From Porphyra umbilicalis (taxonomy: Eukaryota > Rhodophyta > Bangiophyceae > Bangiales > Bangiaceae), in contig KV918919.1 in NCBI GenBank assembly GCA_002049455.2, positions 1 to 64,000 on the forward strand: a DNA stretch of 64,000 nucleotides. The letters are read 5' to 3'. Below, piece after piece: positions 23,368-35,300 of this stretch. The notes beneath the pieces are model-generated. The model had not been told where the DNA came from. It worked only from the letters and a program-made list of their open reading frames with translations, and made no database searches. Both the position numbers and the translations under genes were made by a program. How positions within the stretch are numbered: the first letter of the stretch is position 1; each line of letters opens with the position of its first letter.

Positions 23368-23938
23368 CCGGGCCACCGGTTGGCGACGGCGGCCGCGCCG
23401 CCCCGTCGACGGTCCGCGGCGGCGGCGGCGCTCAGTCGTCCGCCGGGGGTGGACGACCCCACCGCCCGGCCGTCGACGACGGGTAGGCCCGCGTGGCAGG
23501 GCGGCGGCGGCAGCGTCCCACGCGGGGGGTGGGTACCTCCCTGTGACTCCCACACGGGGCCCCGTGGCGGCAGACGACCGACTTCCAAGCGTCCTCCACT
23601 GCCGCCGCTGCAACGCGGCGTGATGCGCCGAGCGGGCGACGGCGCCGCGAGGCGCGACGGGGGCCATCACCCCCACGCGGCCCGTCGCGTCGGTGCCAAA
23701 ACCATTGGAAACAGCAGAGCACAACTCGTCAGGCCTTCCTTGTTTTTTTTTTCTCATTGCCAGAGTGAAGAAACACCGCCCAGCCCCAACGCGTCGCGAG
23801 CGCGCAGGGGTGGCCACCCCCATCCACGCCACCGTGCTCACACCGCACCGCAACACCACCGCACCAAACCGTCGACCACCTCCGCCCCACCTCTGCCCAC
23901 CGCCACCACCACCACCACCCCCCAACACCCCCCCCCCC
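23368..23938. other. Intergenic, between convergent genes
   Basis: Includes a T-rich stretch (about 23741-23754) and a CCACCGCCACCACC microsatellite near 23900. No gene seen. Confidence 0.5.
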
Positions 23939-25497
23939 TCAACCCTCCGCCGCCGCCTCCCGCACCATCTTGCGCCCCGCCCGCGTGTAGTCCGCCACCC
24001 AATACGCCACCACCAGCCGCTCGCCCGGCCACAACACCCGCCGCTTCCACGCGCGGAGCTCCGCCGGCAGCATCCACTGCGCCAGCCGCGCCGCGTTGCC
24101 CGCCCAGTCACGCTCCCCCCGCAGCCCCCCCACGGCCGCCGCCTCGGCTGCCGCTCGCCGGCGGGCGGCGGGGGCCCCCCCCCACCCCCCCCCCCCCCCC
24201 CCCCCCCCCCGTCGGCGCCCGCGGCACGCGCGGCGCGGAGCGCCGTCAACGCCGCCGCCTGCACAGCGTCCACGTAAAAGCGGGTGCACGCGCCGAGCTC
24301 CGCCACCCCCGCAGCGCACCCGCCAGCCGCTCCCCCGTCGGCGCCGCGGCGAGCGCGCCGACCGCCGCCCGCACGCGCCCGAGGAGGCGCCCGAGGGACC
24401 CGTGCACCGCCGCCCGCTCGGCGGGGGCCACGACGCCGCCGAGCGGCGGCAAGCTGCCGCCGCCTCGGAGGAGCGCCGCCTCGGCGGCCAAGGCCGCCCG
24501 CGCAAACCGTTCGGTGGCCGCCCACGACCGGGCGAGGCGCCAAAAGAAGCGGGGGGGGGGGGGGGGGACGGCCCCCGCCGGCGCGCGAGGGCGTCGAGGG
24601 CGGCCCCAAACGTCGCCACGTCCGCAAGCAGCCCGTGGTGCAGCGGCAACAGCCCGTCCATGGGGGACGTGCCGTACAAGTGGCGCCGCGTCGGGTGGAG
24701 CATCTCGGGCGGCGCGCCATAGGCGGCGAGGCAGGGCGGCCCGGGGAAGTCGCGGGGGGGGGGAGGAAGAAGGGGCGGCCCGCCCGCCGGAGGGCGGCGG
24801 CGGCGGTGGCGGCGGCGGCGGCGGTCACGGCGGGGGCGGTGGGGGGCGTCGGCGGGTCGACCGAGATGAGCGACAGGTCGCTGGTGCCCCCGTCCTCGTC
24901 CGAGTCGACGGGCGTGCCGCCGGCGGCGGCGGCCGACGGGGCGCCGGCGGGCCCCCCCCGTAATGGGGGAAACTTCACAACGGCGGCGGGCGCAAAGTGC
25001 GCGTCGGGCGTCCGCTCGTCGGCCAACTCATCGTCAATGTGGAGGCGCGTGGGCGGCGTGCGGCGGCGGCCGCCGAGGCCGGGGACCAACAAGGGGGACG
25101 CGTCCGCCCGAGGGGCGGCGGCGCCGAGGGAGACCATGGCGACCGGGTGGGGGGTGACGGGGGGGGGCAAGCGGGACGACGCGTGCGCTCGAGGCGGGGG
25201 GCGGAAGCTGGGGCGGGCGCAGGCGCGGGGCGTCATGACCACCGCGCGCCCCAGCAGAGGGGACGCGCCGACCACCAACGGGCAGCGGGGAGGGGCGGCA
25301 GCAGCAAAGCGCACGCCGACAGGCACGCCGCCGCCGTCGGGGCGGGAAGCGCCCGCCACGCGCCCCGCCGCCCCCCGCGCGCGCACCCGAGAGGCGGGCA
25401 ATCCACGCGGGCAATCCACGCGGCGTGGCGGCGCCGCCATTGTCAGCACCGTGGCGCGCAACAGCGCCCGCCACCGAGCCGAGCGGACACGGCCCAT
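23939..25497 (-). CDS. Unidentified protein, several frame changes in G/C runs
   Basis: Protein-like stretches follow each other in order on the minus strand but in changing frames: a basic N-terminus MGRVRSARWRALLRATVLTM (targeting-like, ATG 25497), then RTPPTRLHIDDELADERTPD, GGTSDLSLISVDPPTPP, MLHPTRRHLYGTSPMDGLLP, FARAALAAEAALLRGGGSLP, VAELGACTRFYVDAVQAAAL and finally DWAGNAARLAQWMLPAELRA with LVVAYWVADYTRAGRKMVRE, ending at TGA 23939-23941. Each frame change falls at a long G or C run (about 24755, 24555, 24190). The mixed hydrophobic and charged composition, unlike the Arg/Pro/Gly shadows, argues for a real gene of about 500 residues. I do not recognise the family. Internal starts at 25236 and 25137 are possible. 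Confidence 0.6.
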
Positions 25498-25964
25498 GGC
25501 AGCAGCGCCGCGGGGCGCTGCCAGGCGACGGGGGGCGTCGCGATCCTGGGGGGGGGCGGGGGGGGGGCGGGGGCGGCGGAGCCGACGCGAGCGGTCGGGG
25601 TCGGCCGCAGTGCTGGCCGACGTCGCGGTCCATAACGATAATTTGACGCGGGGGAGGTGGACTCGCCACACCGCGGTTGCGCACGCGGGCCGCCATCGAC
25701 TTTTGGCCCCCCCTTGGGTCTGCACGCCCACTTCCATCGTCTTGACTGAATTCATGGCGTGGGAAAGAATTACGAAAAAGTTGCAGTGACTTGGCTCGTC
25801 GAGGGAGCACACGCCAGCCTCACGTCGGCGCCGTCGTGCCGTGGCGACATCCACCCCACCACCACCTACACTCCACCTGCGCGCGTGCACGTGGCCCCTC
25901 CCCTTCCCCCTGGTCCCCCCCCCCTCCCCCCTTCCCTTCGCCAGGGATCGCCCCCCCCCCAGTA
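25498..25964. other. Divergent promoter region
   Basis: 467 bp between the putative start of the unidentified minus-strand gene and the CDV3 start. The CDV3 side is C/T-rich from about 25850. No TATA box seen. Confidence 0.5.
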
Positions 25965-27024
25965 ATGGCGGACCTTGACAATTTCTTCAAGAAGAAGGAC
26001 AAGCGCAAGAAGAAGAAGGCGCCGGGCGCGCCGGGCGTGCCGGCCGCCGCCACGCCGGCGGCGCCCGCCGCGTCGACGAGCGCGGCGGCGGGGGCGTCGG
26101 GCGCGACGGCGCCGCCGCCCGAGGCTGCGCCCGCGGCGACCGATGGGGACTGGATTGAGCTGGAGGATGCCAAGGCCGTGGTGAACACGGGGGGGCGGAC
26201 CGTCAAGGAGCTCAACCGGTACGTGTCGGGGGGGGGGGGGTCCCTCCGTGGCCCGTCGTCCTCGGTTTTGTGTGGTTGCAGTGGGGTTTTTCTCGTGTTG
26301 CCATGCATTTTGCCATGCATGTGGCCGGGGTGCGCGTGTGGATGGCGGTGCGCTGGTCGGCGAGGGGTGTCCGTGTGATGCTGCTGCGCTTGCGGTGTGC
26401 CTCGTGTTGCGGGTGGGGCGCTTTCCTACATGGGACGGCTCTCAGCTTGCGGTTTGAGGCCACTGCGCCATCTTTTGCCATTTTCTCCTGTTGTTGCGCT
26501 GCGCTGACACTCGCCATCTTGCCGTACTCGTACCACTGTGTTTGGCTGCGCGCTCCGCTGCGCATGCGCATCTTGTGGCTTCGTTGGTCCCCCTCGACAG
26601 TGGGGAGGTGACGGAGCTGGAGCGCTCCCGCAACGCCGCGCCCTCCACCGACGCGTTTGGCGGGTGGAACTCGGAGAAGCGCGCGCAAGCGACGGCGGAA
26701 GCCGCCGCCGCCGCCGAGGCGGCTGCCGCCGCTGCCGCGGCCGCCGCCACTGCCACGGCGGCAGCGACGCCCTATCGCCCCGGCGGGGCGGGCGGTGCGA
26801 TGGGCGGCCGCCGCGACGGCGCCAAGCTCAACGCCGCCGCCTTCCCGTCCCTCTCGGACGCGGTGGTGGCGCCCAAGAATGCGCGCACGGTGGCGGCGCT
26901 GCCGGGCGTCGGCGCGGGGGGGGTGCCCGTCAAGCGCTCGACGGGCGTGCCGGGCGTCGGCGGGGGGACGCGCGTGCCCCTCAAGCTCGTGCCCCGGTCG
27001 GCGCCGCCGTCGGGCGGGGAGTGA
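25965..27024 (+). CDS. CDV3: CDV3-like protein, two exons
   Basis: The N-terminus MADLDNFFKKKDKRKKKK matches the start of the CDV3 family (DNFF then a Lys-rich stretch). The conserved acidic block GDWIELEDAKAVVNTGGRTV follows at about residues 60-80. Exon 1 is 25965-26218 and exon 2 is 26601-27024. The 382-bp intron has donor GTACGT and acceptor CTCGACAG, in phase 2, and splices an Arg codon to give KELNRGEVTELERSR. The protein is 225 residues, mostly disordered, with a long Ala run and an ending of KLVPRSAPPSGGE. CDV3 is a conserved eukaryotic protein whose molecular role is not well defined. The intron is less GC-rich than the exons. Confidence 0.85.
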
Positions 27025-27452
27025 GGGGGGGGGGGGTGACCGGTCGCTGCGGACGACACGTGTTTTGGTGGGGGGGGGCGGACCGCGTGGTGGGGTTGGA
27101 GGCGAGCCGATGGTGGGGGGTGTGTGGTTGGAGGTGGGCGGCCTGCTGAGGGATGACGGGACGACTGCAAAGGGGAGGCCATGAAGAGGAGGCTAGAGTG
27201 CGTCGATTGCCTTCCTATGTTTGCTCCTGTCTCTTTTGAGCAGCAAAGGGCGACAGCACGTGTGCGCGCGCCAGCCGCGCCGCATCGGTCGGGTGTCTCC
27301 ACCATCCCCCGCCTTGCCCCTCCACTCCCACCGAGTCCGTCCACGCCCTTTGCAGACTGACTGATACACACCCCCCACCCACGCTCCGCGCCGCCATCCC
27401 GCTCCTGGCTTGGCCAAAATTTCGTCACCTCCTTCCCGATGCCTCCCCGACA
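27025..27452. other. Intergenic, between convergent CDV3 and PSF1
   Basis: 3' flanks of two genes. No gene seen. Confidence 0.6.
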
Positions 27453-28034
27453 TCACACCACCTGCTCCAACGTGCCCTGCCGGATGAGCCCCTCCACGTC
27501 CGACACACGCAGGTAGTGGGCGCTGCCCTTGCGGAGGACGCACGCGCCCCCGTCCTCGGTCAGAATCATCCCCCCGTCATGCTTGACGCGCACCTCCACG
27601 TACACGTCGGATGGGGGCACGGCTTCCGCGACCAAGTCCAGGCCAACCTCCTCAAAGTAGGTGCCGAGGAGCTCATTGTACCGCCGCACAAACGCCACCT
27701 CGGACGGCCCGAGTTGGTCCCCCACCCCCCCCCCCGCCTCGAGCACGTCCGCCCCGGCCGCCCAGCGGAGGTGCGTAATGCGCGCGAGGCGGGCAGCCAG
27801 GTAGGCCAACCCACACCGCTTGTTGCGCTGCACCGCGCGGTGGTGGACGAGCACCCCCGCCGCGACGCGCGGGGAGGCGAGGGAGCCGGCGGCCGCTTGG
27901 ATGGTCGTCAAGATGATTTCGAGGAGCTCCCGCATCTCCCCGGCGATGGAGCGGAGGGCGTCGGCGTCGAATGGGGGGAGGTGGCGGGACGCGGTCAGCT
28001 CCCGCAGGAGCGCGGTGGCGCGGGCGCACAACAT
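27453..28034 (-). CDS. PSF1: GINS complex subunit 1 (PSF1)
   Basis: PSF1 is part of the GINS tetramer, which joins Cdc45 and MCM2-7 to form the replicative helicase. The 193-residue product matches the family length (human 196) and order. The start MLCARATALLRELTASRHLP aligns with the helical A domain. VHHRAVQRNKRCGLAYLAAR holds the conserved R-N-K/R-R-C motif, and ARITHLRWAAG follows. The B domain has SDVYVEVRVKHDGGMILTED and the ending YLRVSDVEGLIRQGTLEQVV, very close to the animal IRQG-LE-end. There is no intron. The leader before the ATG is C/T-rich. Upstream in-frame codons to 28301 are judged untranslated because the family begins at this Met. Confidence 0.93.
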   Translation of the reverse strand: MLCARATALLRELTASRHLPPFDADALRSIAGEMRELLEIILTTIQAAAGSLASPRVAAGVLVHHRAVQRNKRCGLAYLAARLARITHLRWAAGADVLEAGGGVGDQLGPSEVAFVRRYNELLGTYFEEVGLDLVAEAVPPSDVYVEVRVKHDGGMILTEDGGACVLRKGSAHYLRVSDVEGLIRQGTLEQVV

Positions 28035-29069
28035 GGTGAGGGCGGGGGGTGGCGGGAAGGAGGGCACGCGGCCGAGACGAAGACGGTAGACGTCCGAGAG
28101 GGAGAAGCGCGCAGGTACTGCCGCGCAGATAGAGGACCGAGGGAGACAGGGGGGGCTCCAAGCAAGCAGAAGGTGAGGAGGAGGTCGGGGGCAGGCGGGG
28201 GATGGTGAATGCGCCGCGGAGGTGACGGCGCTAGCTGGCGTCGGGAACCTACGCAAGTGGAGACGGAGCCAAGGCCCGCCTCGGGTATTGTCGCAGCACA
28301 CTTTTGGCGCGAGACTAGTGTTTGGGTCTCTTCAAGACAACTCATCGTAATAATTATGTAATCGAGGTGTGCAGGCACGACGAGTTGGTACTTTCCCACA
28401 GAATAAACGAGGGCGCGAATGTCATGCACGGGCGTTCGCTGCCGAGATATGGGTTCTGGGAAGCGCAGCAGTGGCCGCGCTGCCGTCGCTGCGCTGGCAT
28501 GCGTGATGGAGCGGACCTGCGCGTCATGGGCTCATGATACGCCGGTGGGTCCCTCACGGCGCAGCCATGTATGGCCGGTCGACCAACGGGTCAACCCGAT
28601 GCTCCCTTGCACAGAGCGCAATAGTGGATGGACGGTCGTCTTTGACGGCGGTGCATGGAACGTGATGGCAATCCCCGGTGAACGGACAGCCGATGTAAAA
28701 TAACCATCGATGAGAAGGGATTGGTCCATACGACGGCTCACAACAATGCCAGGATACGGACCTCGGCGCTCCGTGTGACGTGCCTGCGTCCGCTGTCGTC
28801 CTAGCAACCGTATGTAGTGAGCGTGCCAGCAGGAGGCAGGCGGCCATAGTGATGGCCCACAGAGTGCCTGCCTACAAGATCTTGTCCAGCATTTGCGTAG
28901 GGTACATGTCTTGACGAACGATCGACAAAACGTCCCCCCTGGCGCCAAAGAGAAGGCAATAAGCAAGGCAGCCGCTGACCGCGCGGCCCCCGTCTTGGCG
29001 TGACCGGCCCGCCCACCTGCGTGGTGTTGACCCCTGTTTGACCTTGCTTTTGGCCGCCGCTTCCCAACT
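28035..29069. other. Divergent intergenic region
   Basis: Separates the PSF1 and metallo-beta-lactamase-fold start codons. Composition is mixed, all frames are broken, and no gene or clear TATA box is seen. Confidence 0.5.
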
Positions 29070-30227
29070 ATGACGCTGCGCTGGGCTGCGCTCGTGGGGA
29101 TGGTCGTCACCACCGTCTCGGCGGCCTGCACCCCCGCTGCGGTGGCCGCCAACGCCTCCTGCGCCAAAGCGCTCTCCCGCTGCCTCGACACCCTCCCGTC
29201 GGGTGGCTCCTGCACCCCAACCCTGCCCGTTCCGAAAACGGCGCTGCCACCCCCCATTCGGCCCGTCGGCTACAACCTGACGCGCCTGCGTCGGGGCGTC
29301 TATGCCTACTTGGACGGCATGTACACGGCGCTCATCGTGCGCTCGTCGACCGGCCGTCTGGTGCTCGTCGACTTCCCCGTCATTGCGGGTGCCGAGGCCA
29401 ATGGCAGCCGCATCACGGCAGCAGCAGTGGAGGTGCTTGCCGGCTCGTCACCGTCCCGCGTGGACTTCATTTACTCCCACGCGCACTGGGACCACACAGA
29501 CGGCAGCATCCCGCTCGTCGCATACCTACAGGCGCACCACTCCACCACGCCCGTGACCGTGTGGGCCTCGTCCGAGTTGAGCGAGGACCTCGCCCGCCTG
29601 ACCACCCCGCGCGCCGTGGCACCCAACCGCCGCATCCCCCGTCGCGGCATCACGCTGCGCCTCGACGGCGGCCTGACGGTGCGCGCGTGGGTCTTTCCCC
29701 GCGCGCACACCGCCGCGGATGTGGCCGTCCACATTCTGCCGGGCGACGGCGACGACGACGGCGCGCCCGGCGTCGTGCACTTTGTCGGCGTCGTCTTTCC
29801 CGGCTGGGCGCCCCCGTTTGCGTTGGCCTTGACGACGGACGTTGGTCGCTTCCGCGATGCGCACACGGAGCTGCTGCGCCTGCCGTGGTCCGTGTTTAAT
29901 GGGGGACACCTGACGCGCCTCGGCAGCCGCGCGGATGTGGCGGCGAGCTTGGCCTACACGGAGGACCTGCTGTCGGCCGCCGCCGCGGCCGTGGCGGACG
30001 TCGACGGGCCGGCCGTCGCGGCGGCGGGGGCGGCAAAGGTGGGGGACCCGGCCGCCCCCGAGTTTGGCAACATTTGGTGGGTGGCCGCCCGCGTCGGCCG
30101 GCGGCTGCAGCTGGACGCGTGCGCGCGGACCGTGTTGGCCAAGTGGGGCTGCCGCCTGGCGGGGCTGGACGTGATGGCACTGAACAACTGCGCGGCTGCC
30201 CTGCCGTTTGTCCAGATCATGTCGTAG
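29070..30227 (+). CDS. Secreted metallo-beta-lactamase-fold hydrolase
   Basis: The start MTLRWAALVGMVVTTVSAAC is a signal peptide with cleavage near residue 19. The mature part has a Cys-containing N-terminal section and then an MBL fold: GRLVLVDFPV, and the metal site YSHAHWDHTDG with His137, His139, Asp141 and His142. Later strands follow: GVVHFVGVVFPGWAPPF, a possible metal-site region where the Asp has been replaced, and SVFNGGHLTRLGSRADV with a His in the expected C-terminal position. The protein is 385 residues, intronless and probably acts outside the cell. The substrate is unknown. The layout is close to secreted MBL proteins that hydrolyse esters or lactones, but this is only inference. 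Confidence 0.85.
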   Translation: MTLRWAALVGMVVTTVSAACTPAAVAANASCAKALSRCLDTLPSGGSCTPTLPVPKTALPPPIRPVGYNLTRLRRGVYAYLDGMYTALIVRSSTGRLVLVDFPVIAGAEANGSRITAAAVEVLAGSSPSRVDFIYSHAHWDHTDGSIPLVAYLQAHHSTTPVTVWASSELSEDLARLTTPRAVAPNRRIPRRGITLRLDGGLTVRAWVFPRAHTAADVAVHILPGDGDDDGAPGVVHFVGVVFPGWAPPFALALTTDVGRFRDAHTELLRLPWSVFNGGHLTRLGSRADVAASLAYTEDLLSAAAAAVADVDGPAVAAAGAAKVGDPAAPEFGNIWWVAARVGRRLQLDACARTVLAKWGCRLAGLDVMALNNCAAALPFVQIMS

Positions 30228-31896
30228 GGAATGGGTGCATGCTACGCGCCGCACAGGTGGCAGGGCTCGTGCGTACAGTACCGTGGTGGCCGCTCGTACG
30301 CGTCGCACCAGCGGCCGACCGACGACCGCGACCGTTTTGCGCCCACGGCAGCCGGGACAGCCAGTCTTGCAGGACCGGTCACACCTGGTCGACCTGTGTG
30401 TGAGTCAACGACACAATTCCATTTGTGATGTTGTGTATGGTTGCTTGCCTCGAGATCTGCGTTCCGCTGTCTTCCGGGCCTCGAGGGAACCATCGTGCAT
30501 CACCAAAGAAAAAGCGCACGCTTGCGACCAATCACGGGTCTCGCAAGCCGCGGATCATTGGCGCTACCTTGCCTCGATTACACGCGGGGGGGGGGGTTGC
30601 ACCGCTCACTTTCTGTCACAGACGCGCTGCCGCCACACCGCTGCCGAAGTCAAAATCTCCCGCTGCGACTGTGCGCGGTCGAGGTCCACCTGCTGTGTCT
30701 CGCGGTCCCCACCCCCATTCCCACGCCCCCCCCCACGCGCCCTTTTTTCGGCCCCTTGCCACCGACTCGGGGCGGGGTGCGTGCTCGCCTCATGCCAAAC
30801 TTTGCGTGCGGCCACGCGTCCCCCGTCACGGTCACCCGTCCCCCTCGAGGGTGCCACGGCGGCTGAGCGACGCCACCAACGGACGCGACTCGGTCTGCCG
30901 CGTGGGGGCCGCCGCCCCCACCCCACCTCAAACGGCCCGCCCGTCGCGGGATGGGCGCCGCGCGCCACACAATGGACGGGAGCCGACAGACCGCAGCTCC
31001 CGCGGCCGCGCCGGGTGGTGAAACACGCCGGTTGTGGCGCCGCCGCTGCGCTGGCGCCCGCGGCGGCAGCGGCGGTCACACCGAGCGCACGGCGCGGGTC
31101 GCGGCGCGCGCGCGGCGGTGGCGCGGTTGGCCAGCCTGCTGCGGCCGCGCCTCGCCGCCGGGGGCCCAAGACGCGCCGCGTTGCTGGCGGTCGGGGAAGC
31201 GCGCGCGCGGCCGCAGGCTGGGGCGGGCGCCACCGCGGGGGGTGGCAACGGCGGGGGGGCTGCCAAACCCTCCCCCGCCGCCGCGCCACGTGAACGTGCC
31301 CGCGCGCAGCCGACCGCGGGGCCCCCGCCCGACCGAGCCGCCGACGCGCGTCGGCGCGGCTGGTCGTGGCCCCGCGCAACGGTCGGGCCCGCCCCGCTGC
31401 CGCGCACCTCCCCGCCCCGCCCCCCCCCCCCGCCCCGTCCGGCCCCGCCCCGCCGCCGCCCCGCGTCGCGGCGGCAGATTTCGGCGCCAGCCCACCGCCA
31501 CGAGACCCCCGCCCCGCCGTCGGCCGCGTCACACAAGTGGGCGCTCCCGCGCAGTCTGCTCGGCACCGCGCGCGCGCTCACGCGTCGAGACCCCCCGCGG
31601 CCTCGCTCGGACCGTGACGCGGGTGGGGGGCGTGACGCGTGGGGGGGCGGGCGCTCTGGCGACCGCCGCTCGCCGCTCCCGTGTGAGGGTGCGCTTTGCG
31701 CACGCCGCCCCGCCTCTGGCCGCCCGCAAACGGATGGTGTGACGGGTCCGCCGCGTGTCTGTCTGCCCCCGCCGGCGCTCCCCCCCCCCCCCCCCCGCTA
31801 CGCATTGGCCGGTGGCTCGGGGATCCCCCACCCCCAGGGCGGCGATTCGTCTCCGCCCCCCCTCCACCGGGCGGGGTTGGCCGCCGACCGACCATC
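30228..31896. other. Upstream region of kinase 1, GC-rich in its second half
   Basis: From about 30228 to 30600 the composition is mixed. From 30900 to 31700 it is extremely GC-rich with all frames open and no domain. A run of C just before 31800 and a C-rich leader precede the kinase ATG. No gene supported. Confidence 0.5.
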
Positions 31897-32283
31897 ATGC
31901 CGGGCACGGCGGCGCAGGGGCGGTTGGCGGGCGCCCGCTCGACGGCCGGCGGCGGTCGCTCTGGCGGCCAGGGTGGCTCTGCAAGCAGCGGGCGTGCCAC
32001 CGCTGCCCGCAGCGTCGGCGGCAGCGGCAGCGGCGGTGGTGGTGGCGGTGGCGGCGACGGTGGCGGCGGCGGCGGCAGCGGCGGTGGCAGCGGTGGCGGC
32101 GGCGGCAGCGGCAGGCGCGGCGGCACCAACAGCCCGGCGGTGGGCGCCACCCACTCCCGCCGCCCCACTGGCAGTCGGTCGCCGCCGCGGCGAACGACGG
32201 CGGCCATCCTGCTCGCATCTAGTGGCTGGTCGACCGACCCCGAGTCGCTCGCGTCCACAACGCTGGCGCGTGGAAGCGGCGGT

Positions 32284-32322
<39 letters not shown>

Positions 32323-35300
32323 ATGCGGCTCGGCCTCGGCATGCGCCGCGTCGGCAGCGACCGGGGCTTGAGCGACCGCGACCGCGACCGCGAGCGCGGC
32401 AACCTCGTGCGCGTCGGCAGCGACCGCGGGAGCTTTACCAGCGGCGGCGGGCGCGTCGGTGGCGACCGCGGCGGCCTCGTGCGTGTCAACAGTGACCGGA
32501 GTGTGGGCGACCGGGGCGGCGCCGACCGGGGCGGCCGCGACCGGGGTGGCGCCGACCGCGTCGGCAGCGACCGGGGTGGAAGGGAGCGCGTCGGGAGCGA
32601 CCGTGGCGGGAGTGACCGCGCCGGCCGTGACCGGAGCGGCCGCGACCGCGGCGGCGGGGAGCGGGGTAAAGGCGACCGCGTCGGCAACGACCGCGGAGGC
32701 GGGGAGCGGGGTAAAGGCGACCGCGTCGGCAACGAACGCGGCGGCGGGGAGCAGCGGGGTAAAGGCGACCGCGTGGGCAACGACCGCGGCAGCGGGGAGC
32801 GGGGTAAAGGCGACCGCGTCGGCAACGACCGCGGTGGCGGGGAGCAGCGGGGTAAAGGCGACCGCGGCGGCGGCGGTGACCGCGGTGGAACGGACCGTGT
32901 CGGCAGCGACCGGGGTGGCAGCGACCGTGTCGGCAGCGACCGTGGCGGGAGTGAGCGCAGTGGTCGCGACCGGGGCGGCCGCGACCGCGGCGGCGGCGAC
33001 CGCGGTGGCACCGACCGCGTCGGTAGTGACCGGGGTGGCGCCGACCGTGTCGGTAGCGACCGGGGCGGCCGCGACCGCGGCGGCGGCGGCGGCGAGCGGG
33101 GTGGCACCGACCGTGTCGCCGCCGACCGGGGCGGTGGTGGCGACCGGGGTGGCACCGACCGCGTCGGCAACGACCGGGGCGGCGCCGACCGCGTCGGCAC
33201 CGACCGTGGCGGCCGCGACCGCGACCGCGGCGGCGGTGACCGAGGTGGCCCCGACCGCGTCGGCAGCGACCGCGGCGGCGGCGACCGCGGCGGCGGCGAC
33301 CGCGGCGGCGGCGACCGCGGCGGCGGCGACCGCAGCGCCCGCGACCGCACCGGCGGCGACCGCACCGGCGGCGACCGCACCGGCGGCGACCGCACCGGCG
33401 GCGACCGCACCGGCGGCGACCGCGGCGACCGTGGCAACGGCGGCGTCGCGCAGGGGCGGTTCAGCCGGGGGAGCTCGAGCGGGGGCAGCACCGGCGGCGC
33501 CGCCGACGGCGGCGCCCACAGCGGCTACACGAGCCCCCCCCCGGGCGGAGCGGCCACGTGAGCCCCCCCGGGTTTATCGGCGGCGGCGGCAGCTTCCCGG
33601 GCACGACCAGCGCCGGGTGGGGGGAGCTGGCGGGCGTCGGCACGGGCGCCGGGGGGGCCGGCGCAACGCGCGGACCGCCCGTGTTGCCGACGCTGGCCAT
33701 GCCGCCGGCGTCGCCGCCGCCGTCCGTGGCGGCGGCGGAGTCCCCGCGCATCCCCAAGCGCCGCGGCAGCGGCGGGGGCGGCGGCGGTGGCGGCGGCGGC
33801 GAGCGCGACCGCGGGTCGGGGCGCGACCGGGAGCGGGAGCGGGAGCGCCCGCGCACGCCGGGCTCGAGCTCCTCCAAGTCGGGGCCCCTGCCGAACGTCG
33901 GCAATGGCGTCGCGCTCCTCGGCCCAAACGCGTCGGCGGGGGCCGGCAGTTCCGCGGCGCGGAGCACGGGCCTCCTCGGCGCGGGCCTCGGGCCGACGCC
34001 CTCGTCGGCGCCGCCGCCGGCCGACGCGCTGCTGCGGATGCCGTCAATGTTTACTCAAATGAAAAAGGAGGAGGTGCTCGCGCGCTCGGCAATGCCCGCG
34101 TCGGCCATGTTCCCGGTGGAGGAGGCGCAGGTGGGGCCCCGCCACTTCACGCGCTTGCGGCTGCTCGGGCGGGGGGGGATTGGGCGCGTGTACCTGGTCT
34201 TGTTGAAGGGGACGAACAAGCTCTACGCGATGAAGTACGTTTGTTGGGGGGGGGCGGGGGGGGGGGGGACGCGAGCCGACGAATGCCACCGTGTGCGTGT
34301 TTTGGGGTGGTCGGGGCGAGTGGGGATCCTGCATGTGTCACGTGGGTGCCTGTCATTGCGTGGGCGGGAGCGGGCGACGATGTGGCGACAGAGGGGCTGG
34401 GGCCGGTGAGGCACTAGTCTCGAGTGTGTCGAGTGTGGAGCCGCGCGGTAGCGGGGCACCATGCGGTGTTGGTCGTGCGACGTCGTCCTTTAATGCAGTG
34501 GGCAGGGCGTTGTTTTTGTGGCGAGTACGCTCGCCCACGTGCCGGTGTGTGGCAGTTGCATCTTTTTCATGTGCCCCCACTCATGTGCAGGCGACTGACT
34601 CGACGTCTTTTCTCTCGTGGCTGACTGTGTGCACTGTTGGGCCGGCTTGCTCATGCTGTGTGCTCTTGTCGTCGTCTTGGTGATGTGCAGAGTGTACGTT
34701 TCGGTCGTTGCGGTGTTTGCGAGGGGCTTGCCGCGGGCCTTCTTGGTCTTCTCTCGCAGACTCAATCTGTGTGGGACCACGGCTGCAGGCGTTGTCGCCG
34801 ATGCTGACGCGCTCTGGACCTTGCTTGTGCATTTTTTTCTGCGGTGGTGTCGCCACGCATGCATTTGCTCTCTCATTTGTTTTGACCGCCCCTCTCCTGT
34901 CTCACCCCGGCGACGCACAGGCTGACCAAGGAGGAAATGATCGCGCGTAACAAGGTCAAGCGCGTCCTGACCGAGCGGGAGATTCTGGCGACGGCCAACC
35001 ACCCATTCATCATCACAATGTTTGCGTCCTTCCAAACGTCGTCGCGGCTGTGTTTTGTGATGGACTACGCGGCGGGGGGCGAGTTTTTCAGAGTGCTGCA
35101 GCGACAGCCGAACAAGCGGCTGCGGGAGGACGCGGCACGGTTCTACGCGGCGGAGGTGACGCTGGCGTTGGAGTACCTGCACCACATGGGGTTCATCTAC
35201 CGGGACTTGGTACGTTGGCGGGGTGGGGTAGGGATATGTGGGTGGCTCTGCGTGGGTGTGGTGGGGTGTGGGGATGGAAGGGCGGGGGGCTCTGCAATGG

